NCBI RefSeq assembly: GCF_000966195.1
Contig: NZ_LAHL01000001.1
Coordinates: 58,199-122,198 of the forward strand
Reading direction: 5' to 3'
Length of the DNA: 64,000 nt
DNA from: Domibacillus robiginosus
Lineage (GTDB): Bacteria; Bacillota; Bacilli; Bacillales; Domibacillaceae
Both the position numbers and the translations under genes were made by a program. The notes under the pieces were generated by a model. The model did no database searches and was not told the DNA's origin. It saw only the letters and a program-made list of their open reading frames with translations. Positions 1 to 8,708 of this stretch are shown here, one piece after another. Numbering within the stretch: the stretch's first letter is position 1; every line of letters begins with the position of its first letter.

Positions 1-45
1 TTTTTATCTATTTATTATCCTCTTGCGTCTATTTTATGCGAAAAA

Positions 46-80
46 CAACAAAAAAGACTGTCCACCCTGTAGAACAGTTT
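46..80. terminator. Possible bidirectional terminator hairpin
   Basis: The arms ACTGTCC and GAACAGT form a short stem (one G-U pair). The plus strand has five T after it, and the minus strand has a run of six T just beyond the other arm. It could end transcription in either direction. No gene reaches it inside the window, so its role is inferred. Confidence 0.4.
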
Positions 81-443
81 TTACTTAATATTCCCTTTTA
101 CTTTGCCCGTTCCATAAGCCCAGCTATACCCCATCTTTTACCTCAAATCATTTTCAATCTACCTACACGTCATTTGTCATAAAAACTTGCTAATGTTTTT
201 TAATTATAAAAAGTAAGGGAAATGTGGCTACACCAACGCATTCTCATACGGAGAGTCTTGAGGGAGATGCTCTTCGGCGCATTACAGGATAACCTTTTGT
301 CCATGTCCTCTTTCTCTATCACCCCGTCGAGTTAACCAAACAGGAAGGAGATTGGTTTAGGTTTTTTGAAGGGGAAGTGATGTGGAATCGTGTTTTAATG
401 TTGAACAATTGTGTATGTAGATTTCTTTGTGTAACTCATTTAT
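81..443. other. No gene seen
   Basis: About 360 bases with no convincing open frame or ribosome-binding site on either strand. It lies just downstream of the broken tnpB and probably includes the decayed right end of that element, but I cannot place the boundary. Confidence 0.4.
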
Positions 444-1617
444 CTAATGGAACACATCCGCTAATTGATAACTTACAATGAGTCCTATCTGGGCCCGTCC
501 GGCTTTTTCAATGTTTAAGGTGGCATTATGGTCGCGGTCCAGCACAAGACCGCAGTCCGGACAGGCATGCGTTCGGACGGAAAGGGATTTTTTCACTCTT
601 TTGCTGCAGCCCGAAACAGGCCTGGGTGGTGAAATGCGGCTTCACTTTAACCAGCTGGCCGCCATTGAGCTCACATTTATACGCCAGAAACTGGCGGAAT
701 ATTCCCCATCCTGCATCATGAATCGATTTGGGCACTTTCCTATTTTCGCCTGATTGCAGATGTTCAGATTCTCTACACAAATGACGCTGTAGGTGTTTGC
801 AAGGCGGAACGATGTTTTATGCAAGAGATCCTCCCGCTGGTTCGCCACCTTGGCATGAAGCTTCTGTAGCCTGGCCACTTGTTTTTGCCAATTAGAGGAG
901 TCTTTTTCCTTTCTCGAAAGTTTCTTCTGGGCACGCGAAAGCTTTTTCTCCTCCTTACTGAAAAATCCTGGATTTAAGATTTCTTCGCCTTTCGACAAAA
1001 CAGCAAATTTCCTGATACCGACATCAATACCGGTTGCTACAGAGGCTTGATGGACAGTCTGCGGCAGGTCTCTGCCTGTCTTTCGACACAGAAAATAGCA
1101 AACCAGCGCCCGTTCTGGCGCTTAATGATCACCTGTTTGACTTTGCCATCTAACTTCCGGTGAAAGCGGTTGTCTATTAAGCCCAGTTTAGAAATGAGGA
1201 GCTTTCTCCTTTTCCGAAGGAAACGGCCCGCCGGACAGTATAAATCTTTCCTTTTTTATCTTTTTGTTGGCTCATGCCAAACTGTGTGAATGTAATCGAG
1301 TGGTAGTCTTTATGTTTTTTCAACTTAGGGTAGCTGACTTCTTTTTTAAAGAATTGATCAAACGCTCTTCCCAGCCTGTCCAGTGTTTCCTATAGGGGCT
1401 GGGAAGGTACTTTTTTAAGATATGAATGGTGTTTCTTGGATAGGGTTAACACGGCACTGAGATCAGATTTAGTCAGGTTTCTCTTGTTCTTTTGATAGGC
1501 CCTTTGTTTATCAAGAAGAGCCGAATTATACTACTGACAGCAGAGATTGACCCATAAGTGAAGAGTGCTTTTTTGTTCCTCATTCGGAAAAATTTCGAAG
1601 CGGTAATTCAGCATCAT
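444..1617 (-). pseudogene. Broken TnpB (IS200/IS605 family)
   Basis: The pieces of a TnpB RNA-guided nuclease can be read in several frames. The N-terminus MMLNYRFEIFPNEEQKSTL starts at 1617. A middle part carries KLSRAQKKLSRKEKDSSNWQ and the RuvC-II-type stretch VICVENLNI. A C-terminal part contains KSIHDAGWGIFRQFLAYKCE, and the end is CGLVLDRDHNATLNIEKAG with a stop at 444. Intact relatives are about 370-400 residues in one frame. Here several stops and frameshifts interrupt it, and part of the zinc-ribbon region between HFTTQ and the final CPDCGLV is out of frame. No TnpA is nearby. The gene cannot make a working nuclease, so I call it a relic. The family is clear; the exact number of lesions is not. 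Confidence 0.85.
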
Positions 1618-1768
1618 CGCGACCCACCTCCAGTATTTAACAAATATAGTATACCAAAAAGAAACATCCGTCCAACTACTAAGTATAAATATAAAAAAGC
1701 GGCTATTCCTCTCATACTCCGTGCGAGCAATTTAAAGAAGTCTTCTGGTTGATACTAAGATAAACAAC

Positions 1769-1890
1769 CTATACCTTGTCCGCTAGCAGGCGCTTAATAT
1801 GTGAGCCGATGAATAAATCATAGCTAATGGTATCCTCTAAAAAACTCGCTGCGAACGTTTTAGCTATTTTCCCTGATTTTTCCTGGTATT
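1769..1890 (-). pseudogene. Short open frame without a start codon
   Basis: Just after the stop of the XRE-type regulator, another frame reads about 40 sensible codons (EYQEKSGKIAKTFAASFLED, ending RLLADKV) but has no ATG, GTG or TTG. It may be the lost C-terminal part of a longer version of the regulator or a separate decayed gene. I do not recognise the family. Confidence 0.25.
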
Positions 1891-2225
1891 CATTCTTTCA
1901 CCTGCTCTTTTAGACTAACGTAATCTTCAATAACAAATAGTAGTGCATCCAATTTTCTTTTCGAACAACGATTAGACATGTTTCCCCTGATCTGAACAGT
2001 CAAATGGCTTTGCTGTTGTTCCTGCGCGAGGAGCTCTTTTACGGAAATACCCATAACCGCGGCCAGCTGCTCGATATGCCGGGGCTGGAGTGTGCGTTCT
2101 CCTGATAAAAGATGCCCTACTAAAGCTTTACTAACAGCGAGCTGCTCCGCTAACCATTGATAAGATTTATCCTCTTTATTCAACCATGCTTCAACTTTAT
2201 GGATTACAATTTCATTTGTCTTCAT
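1890..2225 (-). CDS. XRE-family DNA-binding regulator
   Basis: This 111-residue protein carries a Cro/CI-type helix-turn-helix in its first 70 residues: WLAEQLAVSKALVGHLLSGE is the two-helix DNA-reading unit, followed by LQPRHIEQLAAVMGISVKEL. The C-terminal third is charged and has no recognised domain. The ATG follows AAAGGGTG at a good distance. An inverted repeat, CGTCTACA/TGTAGACG, lies 16 bases upstream of the start and is a plausible self-regulated operator. It sits upstream of replicon 1 on the opposite strand, so it could control plasmid copy or a neighbouring gene, but nothing in the sequence proves a target. Confidence 0.8.
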   Translation of the reverse strand: MKTNEIVIHKVEAWLNKEDKSYQWLAEQLAVSKALVGHLLSGERTLQPRHIEQLAAVMGISVKELLAQEQQQSHLTVQIRGNMSNRCSKRKLDALLFVIEDYVSLKEQVKE

Positions 2226-2240
2226 AACCGCTCACCCTTT

Positions 2241-2271
2241 CGTCTACACTATTTTATCTTTTTTGTAGACG
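2241..2271. promoter_or_regulatory. Inverted repeat, candidate operator of the XRE regulator
   Basis: CGTCTACA (2241-2248) and TGTAGACG (2264-2271) form a perfect 8-base inverted repeat, centre to centre 23 bases, directly upstream of the XRE gene. That position and spacing (about two helical turns) suit a dimeric repressor. The role is inferred. Confidence 0.4.
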
Positions 2272-2315
2272 TCCACAAAATAATCTAATTTTATACTGTT
2301 TGTGGCAGTTTGTGA

Positions 2316-2633
2316 CTATACTTGGTCCACTTCCTCTTCTGGCGGCAAAACAGGCTTTTTATTCGGATCGAGGAAAAGAAGTTGAATGCAACTTTTATAA
2401 ACCCAGTGCTCTTTTGCTAGTCGAGCCCTTTCATCCCACAATTCCTTTTCCTTTTCAAAATGCTTAATGGCTAGAATGACGGTTTTATCTTCAAACTTTG
2501 CCTCCAGCTCTTCTTCTGCAAGCCGAGGATCTAAAATCTCTCCGTCAAGATTTCGGACCAAAGTGCCATCTTCTTTAAAATCCGCTATATATACTGGCCG
2601 GACAACATTCAGCAAAAAGGCCACTCGAATCAT
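2316..2633 (-). CDS. Hypothetical protein, 105 residues
   Basis: I do not recognise this family. The frame starts at an ATG with GAGGAAG upstream and reads MIRVAFLLNVVRPVYIADF, then a charged middle (LAEEELEAKFEDKTVILAIK) and a proline/acid-rich tail ending in VDQV. There is no signal peptide or clear membrane segment. It is transcribed in the same direction as the XRE regulator, 90 bases downstream of it, and could be co-transcribed. The alternating acidic and lysine residues suggest a soluble cytoplasmic protein. Function unknown. Confidence 0.55.
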   Translation of the reverse strand: MIRVAFLLNVVRPVYIADFKEDGTLVRNLDGEILDPRLAEEELEAKFEDKTVILAIKHFEKEKELWDERARLAKEHWVYKSCIQLLFLDPNKKPVLPPEEEVDQV

Positions 2634-2744
2634 AAAGCAGCCACTTCCTCTTTTACTTCTTTATTTTTATTTTGCGCAGGTTTTAAGTGTTAGTTTGCCT
2701 CAACCACTTCACATGTATTATTTAAACCTTATTGCCATGATGAC

Positions 2745-3000
2745 TTAAAAACCAATGCCATTTTTTGAGTTATCCAGTCTGTCTTGACTTAACCCCGCTT
2801 GATACAATTCCTGCTCATAAACATACTCAATAGCACTACATTTAAAAAGTTACGAATCACCTCAATATTACGCTGCTCTTTTGGAAAAACGTCCATGCAA
2901 ATCTTTATCAACTTGCCGATCTCCTCTCGAACAGAAAGGAATCGTAACCAAATATTTTTATTTTTTAATGTCCCTTAAAATAGGGTGGAATCCATATGTA
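2745..3000 (-). pseudogene. Decayed small gene of unknown family
   Basis: Two overlapping frames together read like one protein: REEIGKLIKICMDVFPKEQR with IEVIRNFLN, then, after a frame change near 2840, EYVYEQELYQAGLSQDRLDN ending KNGIGF at a TAA (2745-2747). No good start codon is left. The coding texture is convincing but the family is not recognised, so it is called a likely frameshifted remnant. Confidence 0.3.
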
Positions 3001-3075
3001 TAGACACTCGTATAGCCGATTTCTTGATCTTTTCCGTTAAGACGGCCGGCACCCCAGCATACCAAGCCCTTCATT

Positions 3076-3591
3076 ACCCCAAATTAGGGGACATATTTTG
3101 ATGCCTGCGCTATTTTTTCCTCTTAATAAATAAACATAAGCTTGTAAAAACGAAACCATCCCGAGCGCTGAACCCATTTAATGGGATATATAAGTGAATT
3201 AAGAACCCTGTTGCCCACTTAAAGGGACATATCCAGTATAACGTGCCTTTTTCCTGTTCTGTACCCCATTTAAAGGGATATATAATACACTGCCATCAAT
3301 TCCTTTGATTCCACACCCCATTTAAAAGGACATATCACCCTAATTCACAGGACATATAGGACCAATTCACAGGACATATCACCCTAAATAAAGGGACATG
3401 TTACCCCATTTAAGAGGACACATCACCCCAAATAAAGGGACATATAGGCTTCTCATCCCTTGCCAGTCCTCACTTTAAAGAGCCTCTTAACAAAGAAAAC
3501 AAAGAAAACATTTTAAAACAGAGATATAATAAAAACAGAAAGCGGTGATTTGGAAGCTGGTTTTATTTGACCCCATCGAACGGGACATATT
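3076..3591. repeat. Iteron array of replicon 1 (about 11 copies), probable origin
   Basis: Imperfect direct repeats with consensus ACCCCATTTAAAGGGACAT followed by AT(A/C) begin near 3076, 3172, 3213, 3263, 3315, 3337, 3361, 3381, 3403, 3425 and 3570. The six from 3315 to 3446 are tightly spaced at 20-24 bases, so they lie on nearly the same face of the helix. The last copy is close to the initiator start. Direct repeats just upstream of a Rep_3 gene are the classical binding sites of that initiator and mark an iteron-type origin that also limits copy number. Several copies are degenerate. Confidence 0.85.
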
Positions 3592-3689
3592 GCAGTTTGT
3601 TTACATTTCTCCCGCTTTCCTTTTATTTCACAAAAAATCTGACTAAAATAGACAAAGAATACCATGCATTCCGGAGAGGTGACTCTGCT

Positions 3690-5024
3690 ATGAAAAACCG
3701 TCAAATGTCTTTTGATGATGAAATGTTTCAAGCCAATATAAAACCGGAATACTGGGTGAATCAATCCACGAGCCTTATTAATATGGCTCAAAACCTTACG
3801 GTAACAGAACGCCGTATTATTTATTCTTTAATCGCCTTGATTCAGCCAGACGATCGTGATTTTAAAACATATGTTCTTAGTGTAAAAGACCTTGCCCAGT
3901 TAATCGGCTACAAAGGAAAAAGTTTTTACAGCCAGGTGGAAAAAGCGATTGACGGGATTATGCGGAAACAGATTACCATCTATTCAACGGACGGAAAGCA
4001 GCGGGTTGTTGATAAAATTCAATGGGTACAGCAGGCCACCTATTTTCACGGTGACGGACAAGTAAAAATCAAACTTTCGGATGCCCTTGCTGAATACCTG
4101 TTGAACCTTGAAAAGTTTACAAAGTACCGCCTGATTAATGTCCTCCGCTTAAATAGTGAATATTCCTGGAGGATTTATGAATTTTTAAAAGAGGATGAAT
4201 GGAAATCCTCGTCTATTGTACAGAGAGATAAAAACAAGACGTGGAAATCCCACCGGATTATGTATGTGGATGAGTTAAGGCGGCTGCTCGATATTCCAGA
4301 CGATACGCTGAAACTCATGAAGCACTTTCGAGCCACCGTATTGGAGAAAGCCAAAAAAGAAATCAATGAAAAAACCGATATTGAATTTGATTATGAAGTA
4401 CATACCAAGAAGGGTAGACGGATTGAATCGTTTATTTTCTACATAAATCCAAGTCAGCGGTTTCAGGATCTTCAAACCGATGTTGATTCCACCATGGATC
4501 AAGTCCAGTCACTGGTGAATGTGCTGATAAAGAATGGCGTCAGAGTCAATGCAGCCATTAAATTAGCGGGAAAATATCATTATGAGTATTTGCGTGCTAA
4601 TATCCGGTATGTAGTGACAAGCGCTTCATCGAAAAGGAACCAGGCCGGTTATATTATATCAGCTATTGAAGAAAATTATGCTCATTATGAGGGACCATCA
4701 GAGAAAACAGAGAGAGATCCATTCTACAACTTGATTCTCGGCCAAGTAGAACAGCGTCTTAAACAAGTGAACGAACGGGATAATAAAGCTCTTGAACAAA
4801 TTATAAAAAAGCATGAAAAGATGCTATTGGAAAATCCACATGCAGATATCAAGCAAATTATAAACAGCCGCAAGTCCTCTATAATGTCCGAACTCGATAA
4901 AATAGAGTTTGTTCGAAACCAGCAAAATCATCCTTCTTTGTCAGAAGAGGATATTTCGAATCAAACGATAAAAGACATATTCAGTGAGTGGAAAGCCCAA
5001 ATAATAGCTATAGATGTGTACTAA
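3690..5024 (+). CDS. Rep_3-family replication initiator (replicon 1)
   Basis: This 444-residue protein starts at ATG 3690 behind GGAGAGG; a longer frame open from 3567 lacks a ribosome site. The N-terminal half has the Rep_3 pattern: LTVTERRIIYSLIALIQ, a tandem winged-helix region (LSVKDLAQLIGYKGKSFY), then YRLINVLRLNSEYSWRIYEF, and KKEINEKTDIEFDYEV with KGRRIESFIFYI. Such initiators bind the upstream iterons and recruit host replication proteins. The C-terminal 150 residues are charged and helical and are less conserved. Length is in the usual range for large Bacillus plasmids. A hairpin terminator follows at 5060. A second, only distantly similar Rep_3 protein lies at 27.9 kb. Confidence 0.92.
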   Translation: MKNRQMSFDDEMFQANIKPEYWVNQSTSLINMAQNLTVTERRIIYSLIALIQPDDRDFKTYVLSVKDLAQLIGYKGKSFYSQVEKAIDGIMRKQITIYSTDGKQRVVDKIQWVQQATYFHGDGQVKIKLSDALAEYLLNLEKFTKYRLINVLRLNSEYSWRIYEFLKEDEWKSSSIVQRDKNKTWKSHRIMYVDELRRLLDIPDDTLKLMKHFRATVLEKAKKEINEKTDIEFDYEVHTKKGRRIESFIFYINPSQRFQDLQTDVDSTMDQVQSLVNVLIKNGVRVNAAIKLAGKYHYEYLRANIRYVVTSASSKRNQAGYIISAIEENYAHYEGPSEKTERDPFYNLILGQVEQRLKQVNERDNKALEQIIKKHEKMLLENPHADIKQIINSRKSSIMSELDKIEFVRNQQNHPSLSEEDISNQTIKDIFSEWKAQIIAIDVY

Positions 5025-5059
5025 AGAAAAGGATATCGCCCTTTCTCTTTAAAACATAA

Positions 5060-5097
5060 AAAGGAAGTGCGCGTACTAACGCATACTTCCTTTTTTC
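5060..5097 (+). terminator. Terminator after rep 1
   Basis: A hairpin with arms AAGGAAGTGCGCGT and ACGCATACTTCCTT (small internal mismatch) is followed by six T. It lies 36 bases after the rep stop. Confidence 0.85.
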
Positions 5098-5266
5098 TTA
5101 TCATTTTCTCCACAATGCTGACACTCGTAAAACCTTATGAGTGTTAAAAACGAAAAAAATTTTTCATCAGGTGAAAGTTGTATTAGAACAGCACCGTAAT
5201 GATAAAAGCGGCTTCTGAAAAAAGAAGCGTGTTAGACATTTTCGGGTATAATCCTTCCTGCTGAAT

Positions 5267-5327
5267 TTATCATCTTCGACGAGAACACCCCCACTTCAAC
5301 CGTCAGGTAAGTGGGCGGTAGTTCAAT
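5267..5327. repeat. Solo IS605-type end hairpin, copy 1
   Basis: TTTATCATCTTCGACGAG is followed by a hairpin with arms CCCACTT and AAGTGGG and then GGTAGTTCAA. Two more copies of the same unit lie at 55187 and 62882. Sequences of this shape occur at ends of IS200/IS605-type elements, but no transposase gene lies beside this copy. It runs a few bases into the end of the next gene (on the minus strand). Confidence 0.6.
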
Positions 5328-6042
5328 AAGCCATATTCACTGAGCTTTTTTGTGAAAGCTGTTCTTCTACCCACTCGCTTCCGCTTTTAATATAAAAACC
5401 CAGTCTTTCCCGCGCAGAGTGTACATCTTGCTGTAAAATGGCTCTTATCCTTATATCATCATAATGCAAAAGGCCTTCCAAATGCTTTAATGATTCGGTA
5501 ATCACGATCATCCGCTCACTAAACTCTTTCCACTTTAAAAATACCAACAGGTCTTGAATATCTTCTTTTGCAGAATAAATATAAATCGGCTTATTTTTAT
5601 AAAAAATGACCCCTTCAAATGGATTGACGGCTGGCGAAATGCGGGAGCCGGGAAACCACTCGTATAGCTGGAAAAACAACAGCTTTCCCAGCATGTCTTC
5701 TATATTTATCTTCAGCCAGTAGTTATTTTCGTACCCTGGCATATCTATTGCTTTCGCTCCATTTATGCCAAGTGTGTAAATGGGAATAACCTGATTATTC
5801 TTTTGGATATCATGACGGACCAGCTTTTTTTCGAGCACCATTTTCTTTTTCCGCTTCTTATCCAGGAAAAAAAGGCGGGAGAGCTGCAGCCCGCCAATCA
5901 CACCAATACAGGCAAGGGCTTCAAGCGCCCGCTTCTCTTTCGGCGATTCATTGTTTACATACTTAAACGGCTTTATATACTCCGGCACCTTCGTCCAGTT
6001 CAGCTTCCAGGTATGTTCAATGGAAAAAGAGCTAAGGTTCAT
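5323..6042 (-). CDS. Transfer-operon protein, possible winged-helix/replication-relaxation type
   Basis: This is the last gene of the transfer operon, 239 residues. The start at 6042 follows AGGGAGTGG and lies 13 bases after the S1-protein gene; a longer frame to 6129 would overlap that gene and is rejected. ALEALACIGVIGGLQLSRLF resembles the winged-helix opening of replication-relaxation family proteins, followed by a very basic patch (DKKRKKKMVLEKKLVRHD) and YTLGINGAKAIDMPG. The C-terminal half is a mixed alpha/beta region without known catalytic motifs. A related-looking architecture is encoded at 9315-10325. A DNA-binding role in transfer is inferred from position and basic charge. Family assignment is tentative. 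Confidence 0.6.
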   Translation of the reverse strand: MNLSSFSIEHTWKLNWTKVPEYIKPFKYVNNESPKEKRALEALACIGVIGGLQLSRLFFLDKKRKKKMVLEKKLVRHDIQKNNQVIPIYTLGINGAKAIDMPGYENNYWLKINIEDMLGKLLFFQLYEWFPGSRISPAVNPFEGVIFYKNKPIYIYSAKEDIQDLLVFLKWKEFSERMIVITESLKHLEGLLHYDDIRIRAILQQDVHSARERLGFYIKSGSEWVEEQLSQKSSVNMAY

Positions 6043-6055
6043 AAAGAACCACTCC

Positions 6056-6877
6056 CTAAAGTACCCGCGTAATGCGAGAGCGGATTTGCTGCTTTTTTGC
6101 ATTCGTGTCCAGCACACGGACCAATACACGGTCGCCTTTTTTCACATCTTCAAATTTAAGATGACGCGACAGGCTGTCCACCCCGGGCTCCAAGTTCACG
6201 AATACGCCGTATTCACGGACACCGGAAACCGTGCCCACGTATTCATTTCCTTTCTGGTAGCGGCCGGCACACGCTGGCCATGGATTTCCGGCCGCTTCCT
6301 TTGGACTCACCTTTACATGTTGGCTTTCCTGGTCAATGTCCTTTACTTTCACTTTTAAGTGGTCGCCGACTTTCACTTTATCCATCAAGTCATCAATCCA
6401 GCCGTATGACATTTCCTCAATCGGTATTTTCACTTCAATCCCGCCAATATCTGCACGCACCTGTGTCTGATTTACATAGTTTACAACTGCGACAATAATC
6501 TGGCCAACATCAATTTTCTTTATGGTAATGGCTGCCGCCTGTTCAATGGCTGATTTACGGGAGGCAGTAAAGATTCCTTCCTCGCGGTCATAGTTCAACA
6601 CCTTAAATAAAACCATTTGTCCCGTCATGCTGCGCAGCTGGCGGACATTTTCTACGCCGGTAAACTCAAGCGGGATATACCCACGCACGGTTCCAAGTGT
6701 GACAACAGCGCACTGCATGTCCAGCTGTTTCTCAATGCCTGTAATTGGCGCCTGCAGAATGGTCTGGTTCTGATAGGCGCCGAATACTTTTTTCCAGTTT
6801 TCATCGACTTCCGTTTCCTGCACCTTTGATGGGTCAAATCCTTCAATGAGAACCTGCATAAGATTTTCTGCTGCCAT
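6056..6877 (-). CDS. S1-domain RNA-binding protein
   Basis: This 273-residue protein shows S1-type OB-fold repeats. The clearest is the C-terminal one: KGNEYVGTVSGVREYGVFVN, LEPGVDSLSRHLKFEDVKKG and DRVLVRVLDTNAKKQQIR. A middle copy reads VGQIIVAVVNYVNQTQVRAD with WIDDLMDKVKVGDHLKVKVK, and an N-terminal degenerate copy starts near residue 45. S1 domains bind single-stranded RNA and sometimes single-stranded DNA. The start follows AAAAGGAGCG. It sits between the coupling ATPase and the last gene of the transfer operon, so it may bind the long transfer mRNA or the transferred strand. That link is inference; similar genes are known in large Bacillus plasmid transfer regions. Confidence 0.85.
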   Translation of the reverse strand: MAAENLMQVLIEGFDPSKVQETEVDENWKKVFGAYQNQTILQAPITGIEKQLDMQCAVVTLGTVRGYIPLEFTGVENVRQLRSMTGQMVLFKVLNYDREEGIFTASRKSAIEQAAAITIKKIDVGQIIVAVVNYVNQTQVRADIGGIEVKIPIEEMSYGWIDDLMDKVKVGDHLKVKVKDIDQESQHVKVSPKEAAGNPWPACAGRYQKGNEYVGTVSGVREYGVFVNLEPGVDSLSRHLKFEDVKKGDRVLVRVLDTNAKKQQIRSRITRVL

Positions 6878-6917
6878 GATTTATCGCTCCTTTTCACTTT
6901 TATAAGCTATGAACGTC

Positions 6918-8708
6918 TTAATCCCAGAATCCGTCTGATGACTTTGGCGGTGTAAATTCCTTTTTCTTTTGCACAGCTGCTGTTTCAGTTTCAAATGTTT
7001 CGGCTGACGGTTTTTCTTTTTCCACTTTTTCTGGTTGTGCTTCACTTTTTATTTGAGAAGCCTGCTGAACAACAGGCTTTTTCTCTTTAGCCGGATTTTC
7101 AGTGTTTATTTGTTCGATCTCGCTTTCCTTTTCTTCTTCCAAAACGATTAATGTTTGAGCTTCCACTGGATTTTCTTCTAATGGGACTGGTTCCTCTCCT
7201 GCAAATGCCTCAAGGGACTGGACGGATACCGGCAGAGACGGTTCATTTTTCCTGCGCTTTCTCTTCATGACACGCAGTCTCCGCATAAGCCATGACCGCT
7301 TCACTTCCCACTCTCTTTTTTCTTTCCAGTCACGCGGCACAAAGGTTCCTTTCGCCAGTTCAGGCGGCTGAGGAGTGCCGTCCTGAAGAAGCTTATGGAC
7401 AAAATGAAAACGAGGAAGCCCGTCCATTAAGTCTGTGTAATAAAAACGGTACTCCTCGTTTTCGGTATCCCGGTAAGATTCAGGAAAGAATTTTGGAATC
7501 ATTATTCGATTTTTATAGGTGCTCTGCCGCATAATCACGCGGTCCCGGCCAAACTCTTCGGCGAATTCTTTTGCATCACCCGCAGACAGCCCGCCGAATG
7601 CGATCTTGTTGCGGCATGATGTCAGGATTGCCTGCTTCATCGCTCTCGGCCCAATTTTTCCTGATTCCACTTCCAGCTGGCCAAGTGACTGGGTCGCGAA
7701 AATACCGGATACCCGGTATTCCGCTGCCAGCGACAAAAACATTTCCACATCTGGATTGATGAAACGGCTGTACTCATCCACAATCAAAAAATGGGGAATG
7801 CGGGTCTGCTCCGTACCGGGACGCCTGAACGTGCCATTCTGCAGATGCATAATGATAAACTGGCCGAATGCATCCCCCGCTTTGCGCAGTTTGCCAAGCG
7901 CAGTATTCACTGCCAGGACCCCGCCTTCTTCAAAATGCCGGTCGATATTAATGTCGCTTTTACCGGTCATGATCCGCTTCAGTGACTCATTGCTTGTGAT
8001 GTTTTCCAGCTGCGCACGAAGGCCAATCACAAACTGGCGGTACTTTTCACGCATGCTGCCGAGCAGTTCCGATTCAAAAAAGTGGACAAGGTCCGTCATG
8101 CCGTCCCGTTTTTTTAGCTCTTTCACTTTTTTCTCCAGCTCTTTTTCATCTCGCAGCGTATTCATTACATCAATAATATCCATTTTGTCACTATGCAGAG
8201 CTTTTAGCAGTTTGGTAACGTTACGTGCTGACAGCTCCTGTACCGTTGCAAAAAAGGCATCCTGTTTGCCGAAAAGTCCTTTCAGTACGACTACCGTTGC
8301 TTCCGCTACATCATCTATCGCGCCTTCCATTGGGTTAAAGCCTTCGCTATCGAGCCGTTCAGGATCAATATGCGTACAGGGAATCTCCATTTTCGTACAC
8401 ATGTCCTTAACCATCTGCGCCATATCACCTTTTGGTTCCACCACGGATAACCCGAGTGGTACGCCCCGCTTTTTTTGGAGCAGGAGCTGATAGATCATTG
8501 GTTTTAAAATAGTGGCCGTCTTCCCAGACCGTGTTGGGCCGACCACAAGCATGTGGGTGAAGCAGTCACTTCCCTGCCAGGTAATCGGAAGTCCGATTGG
8601 AACCACCTCCTTTACAGCTGATTGGTTAATCGCGCCCTGCTTTAACAGACTCTCCAAGAACGATGGCGACAGTCTTTTCTGCTTGGTTCCTTTTAAACAT
8701 TTGAACAA
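6918..8708 (-). CDS. VirD4/TraG-type coupling ATPase, soluble part
   Basis: This 596-residue ATPase would bring plasmid DNA to the secretion channel. Walker A is GPTRSGKT (residues 57-64) and Walker B is FLIVDEYSRF (near residue 306); LSVVEPKGDMAQMVKDM and FATQSLGQLE are typical of TraG/TraD proteins. Unlike classical VirD4 it has no membrane segments at the N-terminus. The upstream gene encodes a four-helix membrane protein and overlaps it by 83 bases in another frame, so the two probably form a split coupling protein. The start is TTG at 8708 behind GGAAAGGAAG. The last 150 residues are rich in Glu, Pro and Lys and are likely disordered, ending in SSDGFWD, a possible docking tail. Confidence 0.92.
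   Translation of the reverse strand: MFKCLKGTKQKRLSPSFLESLLKQGAINQSAVKEVVPIGLPITWQGSDCFTHMLVVGPTRSGKTATILKPMIYQLLLQKKRGVPLGLSVVEPKGDMAQMVKDMCTKMEIPCTHIDPERLDSEGFNPMEGAIDDVAEATVVVLKGLFGKQDAFFATVQELSARNVTKLLKALHSDKMDIIDVMNTLRDEKELEKKVKELKKRDGMTDLVHFFESELLGSMREKYRQFVIGLRAQLENITSNESLKRIMTGKSDINIDRHFEEGGVLAVNTALGKLRKAGDAFGQFIIMHLQNGTFRRPGTEQTRIPHFLIVDEYSRFINPDVEMFLSLAAEYRVSGIFATQSLGQLEVESGKIGPRAMKQAILTSCRNKIAFGGLSAGDAKEFAEEFGRDRVIMRQSTYKNRIMIPKFFPESYRDTENEEYRFYYTDLMDGLPRFHFVHKLLQDGTPQPPELAKGTFVPRDWKEKREWEVKRSWLMRRLRVMKRKRRKNEPSLPVSVQSLEAFAGEEPVPLEENPVEAQTLIVLEEEKESEIEQINTENPAKEKKPVVQQASQIKSEAQPEKVEKEKPSAETFETETAAVQKKKEFTPPKSSDGFWD

Noticed and set aside
3076..3446. CRISPR array or satellite DNA
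   Set aside because: Unit identity is imperfect, spacing varies from about 20 to 96 bases, and the array lies directly before a Rep_3 gene; iterons explain it.
5951..6358. Plus-strand open frame across the junction of the last two transfer genes
   Set aside because: It overlaps two well-supported minus-strand genes and shows no ribosome site or family pattern.
7519..8490. Plus-strand open frame of 323 codons opposite the coupling ATPase
   Set aside because: It is the mirror of the ATPase gene: serine/arginine-rich, no ribosome site and no domain pattern, while the minus-strand protein has clear Walker motifs.
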